From contig NC_058508.1 of NCBI RefSeq assembly GCF_020382885.2, positions 4,332,055 through 4,396,054 of the forward strand: 64,000 nucleotides of DNA, read 5' to 3'. Position numbers and translations under genes: made by a program. The first letter of the stretch is position 1; each line of letters begins with the position of its first letter. The notes below the pieces were generated by a model. The model was given only the letters and a program-made list of their open reading frames with translations. It made no database searches and had not been told where the DNA came from. Positions 63,301-64,000 of this stretch are shown in pieces. This DNA is from Scatophagus argus (taxonomy: Eukaryota > Chordata > Actinopteri > Scatophagidae).

Positions 63301-64000
63301 AGAACAAGCATCAGAGTCTTCATGAATTAAAATGTTTGTAATTAACAAGAATTAACACAAATATAACTCATCTCCAGATATTTGTAGTTTTTCTATACAA
63401 AACTGCAGGGATGAGTAAAAATTTTAATCACAGATTTCAATATAAAATTAATAAATGTGTTTTCTCAAGCCAGGCCACACTCTGACCAAGCAACCAACAC
63501 CTCTGTGTACGAGTTCATATGATGTGAGTTAATGCTTATTGGCAAAAGCCTCATCATGAAATAGCTTCAGCGAGCTACAGCTATCGGTTTTAGCTGAGCT
63601 CATTGTGGGAATGCTAACTGCTTAGCTAGCGGCTCAGTTTGCTGCTGTGTTGTGTGGGGAGCAGCTTGTAGCTGTCTTCCTGCTTCGCAAGTCTGCAAGC
63701 TATAATATATCAACTCAGGTGTGTGACCGGAACCGAGACGATGCCAAACTATTTCACTGTTCCATTTGGTCTGTGTCGTGTAAATTATTGATTGTTTTCA
63801 TGCAGTTTTTCAGAGCCACCTAAAATATTCAAGTCAAACATTTATATGTCAGCTATCCAAATATCAATTCTTCAAAATCTTAGCCATTTATTAATTAGTT
63901 TGTAAAATTATTTGTTAATCCCTATTTTCATCATCCAGTTATTTAAGTGCTCTATATATCCATTTATATTGCACCTGTGGTTCTCAGTACCTGTGCTGTC

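Larger units (their letters stand above)
56980..64000 (+). other. Putative first intron of the MAAR gene, or intergenic
   Basis: 7 kb with no exon I can support on either strand. Contents are microsatellites at 57687, 59860 and 60325, scattered GCTAAC/TTAGC words near 60840-61040 and 63590-63650, and AT-rich unique sequence. The frame at 61392-61754 (120 codons) resembles no family I know and has no splice or promoter support. Confidence 0.45.

Overview
This is vertebrate, almost certainly teleost (percomorph-like), nuclear DNA. The genes have short GT-AG introns. Their proteins align closely, from my memory of the families, with vertebrate Dlx4, Dlx3, PSMD11, RPAIN and CDK5R1. The non-coding DNA carries (CA)n tracts and fish-type interspersed repeats: L2/Rex-like LINE pieces, Tc1-like pieces and the AAGTAC-rich repeat. 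No bacterial, plasmid or phage features are present.

Layout. From 1 to 31.5 kb lies a convergent Dlx bigene. dlx4 is on the + strand with exons 2 and 3 at 1054-1250 and 10569-10811; exon 1 is left of the window. dlx3 is on the - strand with three exons between 30850 and 24352. The two genes share a 13.5-kb tail-to-tail intergenic region, the kind of place where Dlx pairs keep shared enhancers. Between 31.5 and 43 kb two housekeeping genes lie in tandem on the - strand: psmd11 (12 coding exons, 422 aa, proteasome lid subunit Rpn6) and rpain (7 coding exons, 227 aa, RPA-interacting protein). From 46 to about 53 kb is cdk5r1 (+ strand, p35 activator of Cdk5). It has a probable non-coding first exon and, unusually, an intron inside the coding region. 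At 56.85-56.98 kb a CCAAT/TATA promoter leads into a 4-codon first coding exon (MAAR) followed by a perfect donor. It probably starts a gene that continues beyond the right edge; nsf is one guess.

In human, DLX3/DLX4 (17q21.33), PSMD11-CDK5R1 (17q11.2) and RPAIN (17p13) are far apart on chromosome 17. The window therefore joins blocks that are separate in mammals. The genes have no obvious common function: two patterning transcription factors, two ubiquitous maintenance genes and one neuronal kinase activator. I found no sign of a novel multi-gene system. The most interesting items are the coding intron of cdk5r1, the Asn/Ser-rich expansion and altered N-terminus of dlx3, the 9.3-kb dlx4 intron with a candidate conserved element, and the rpain last-intron and promoter details.
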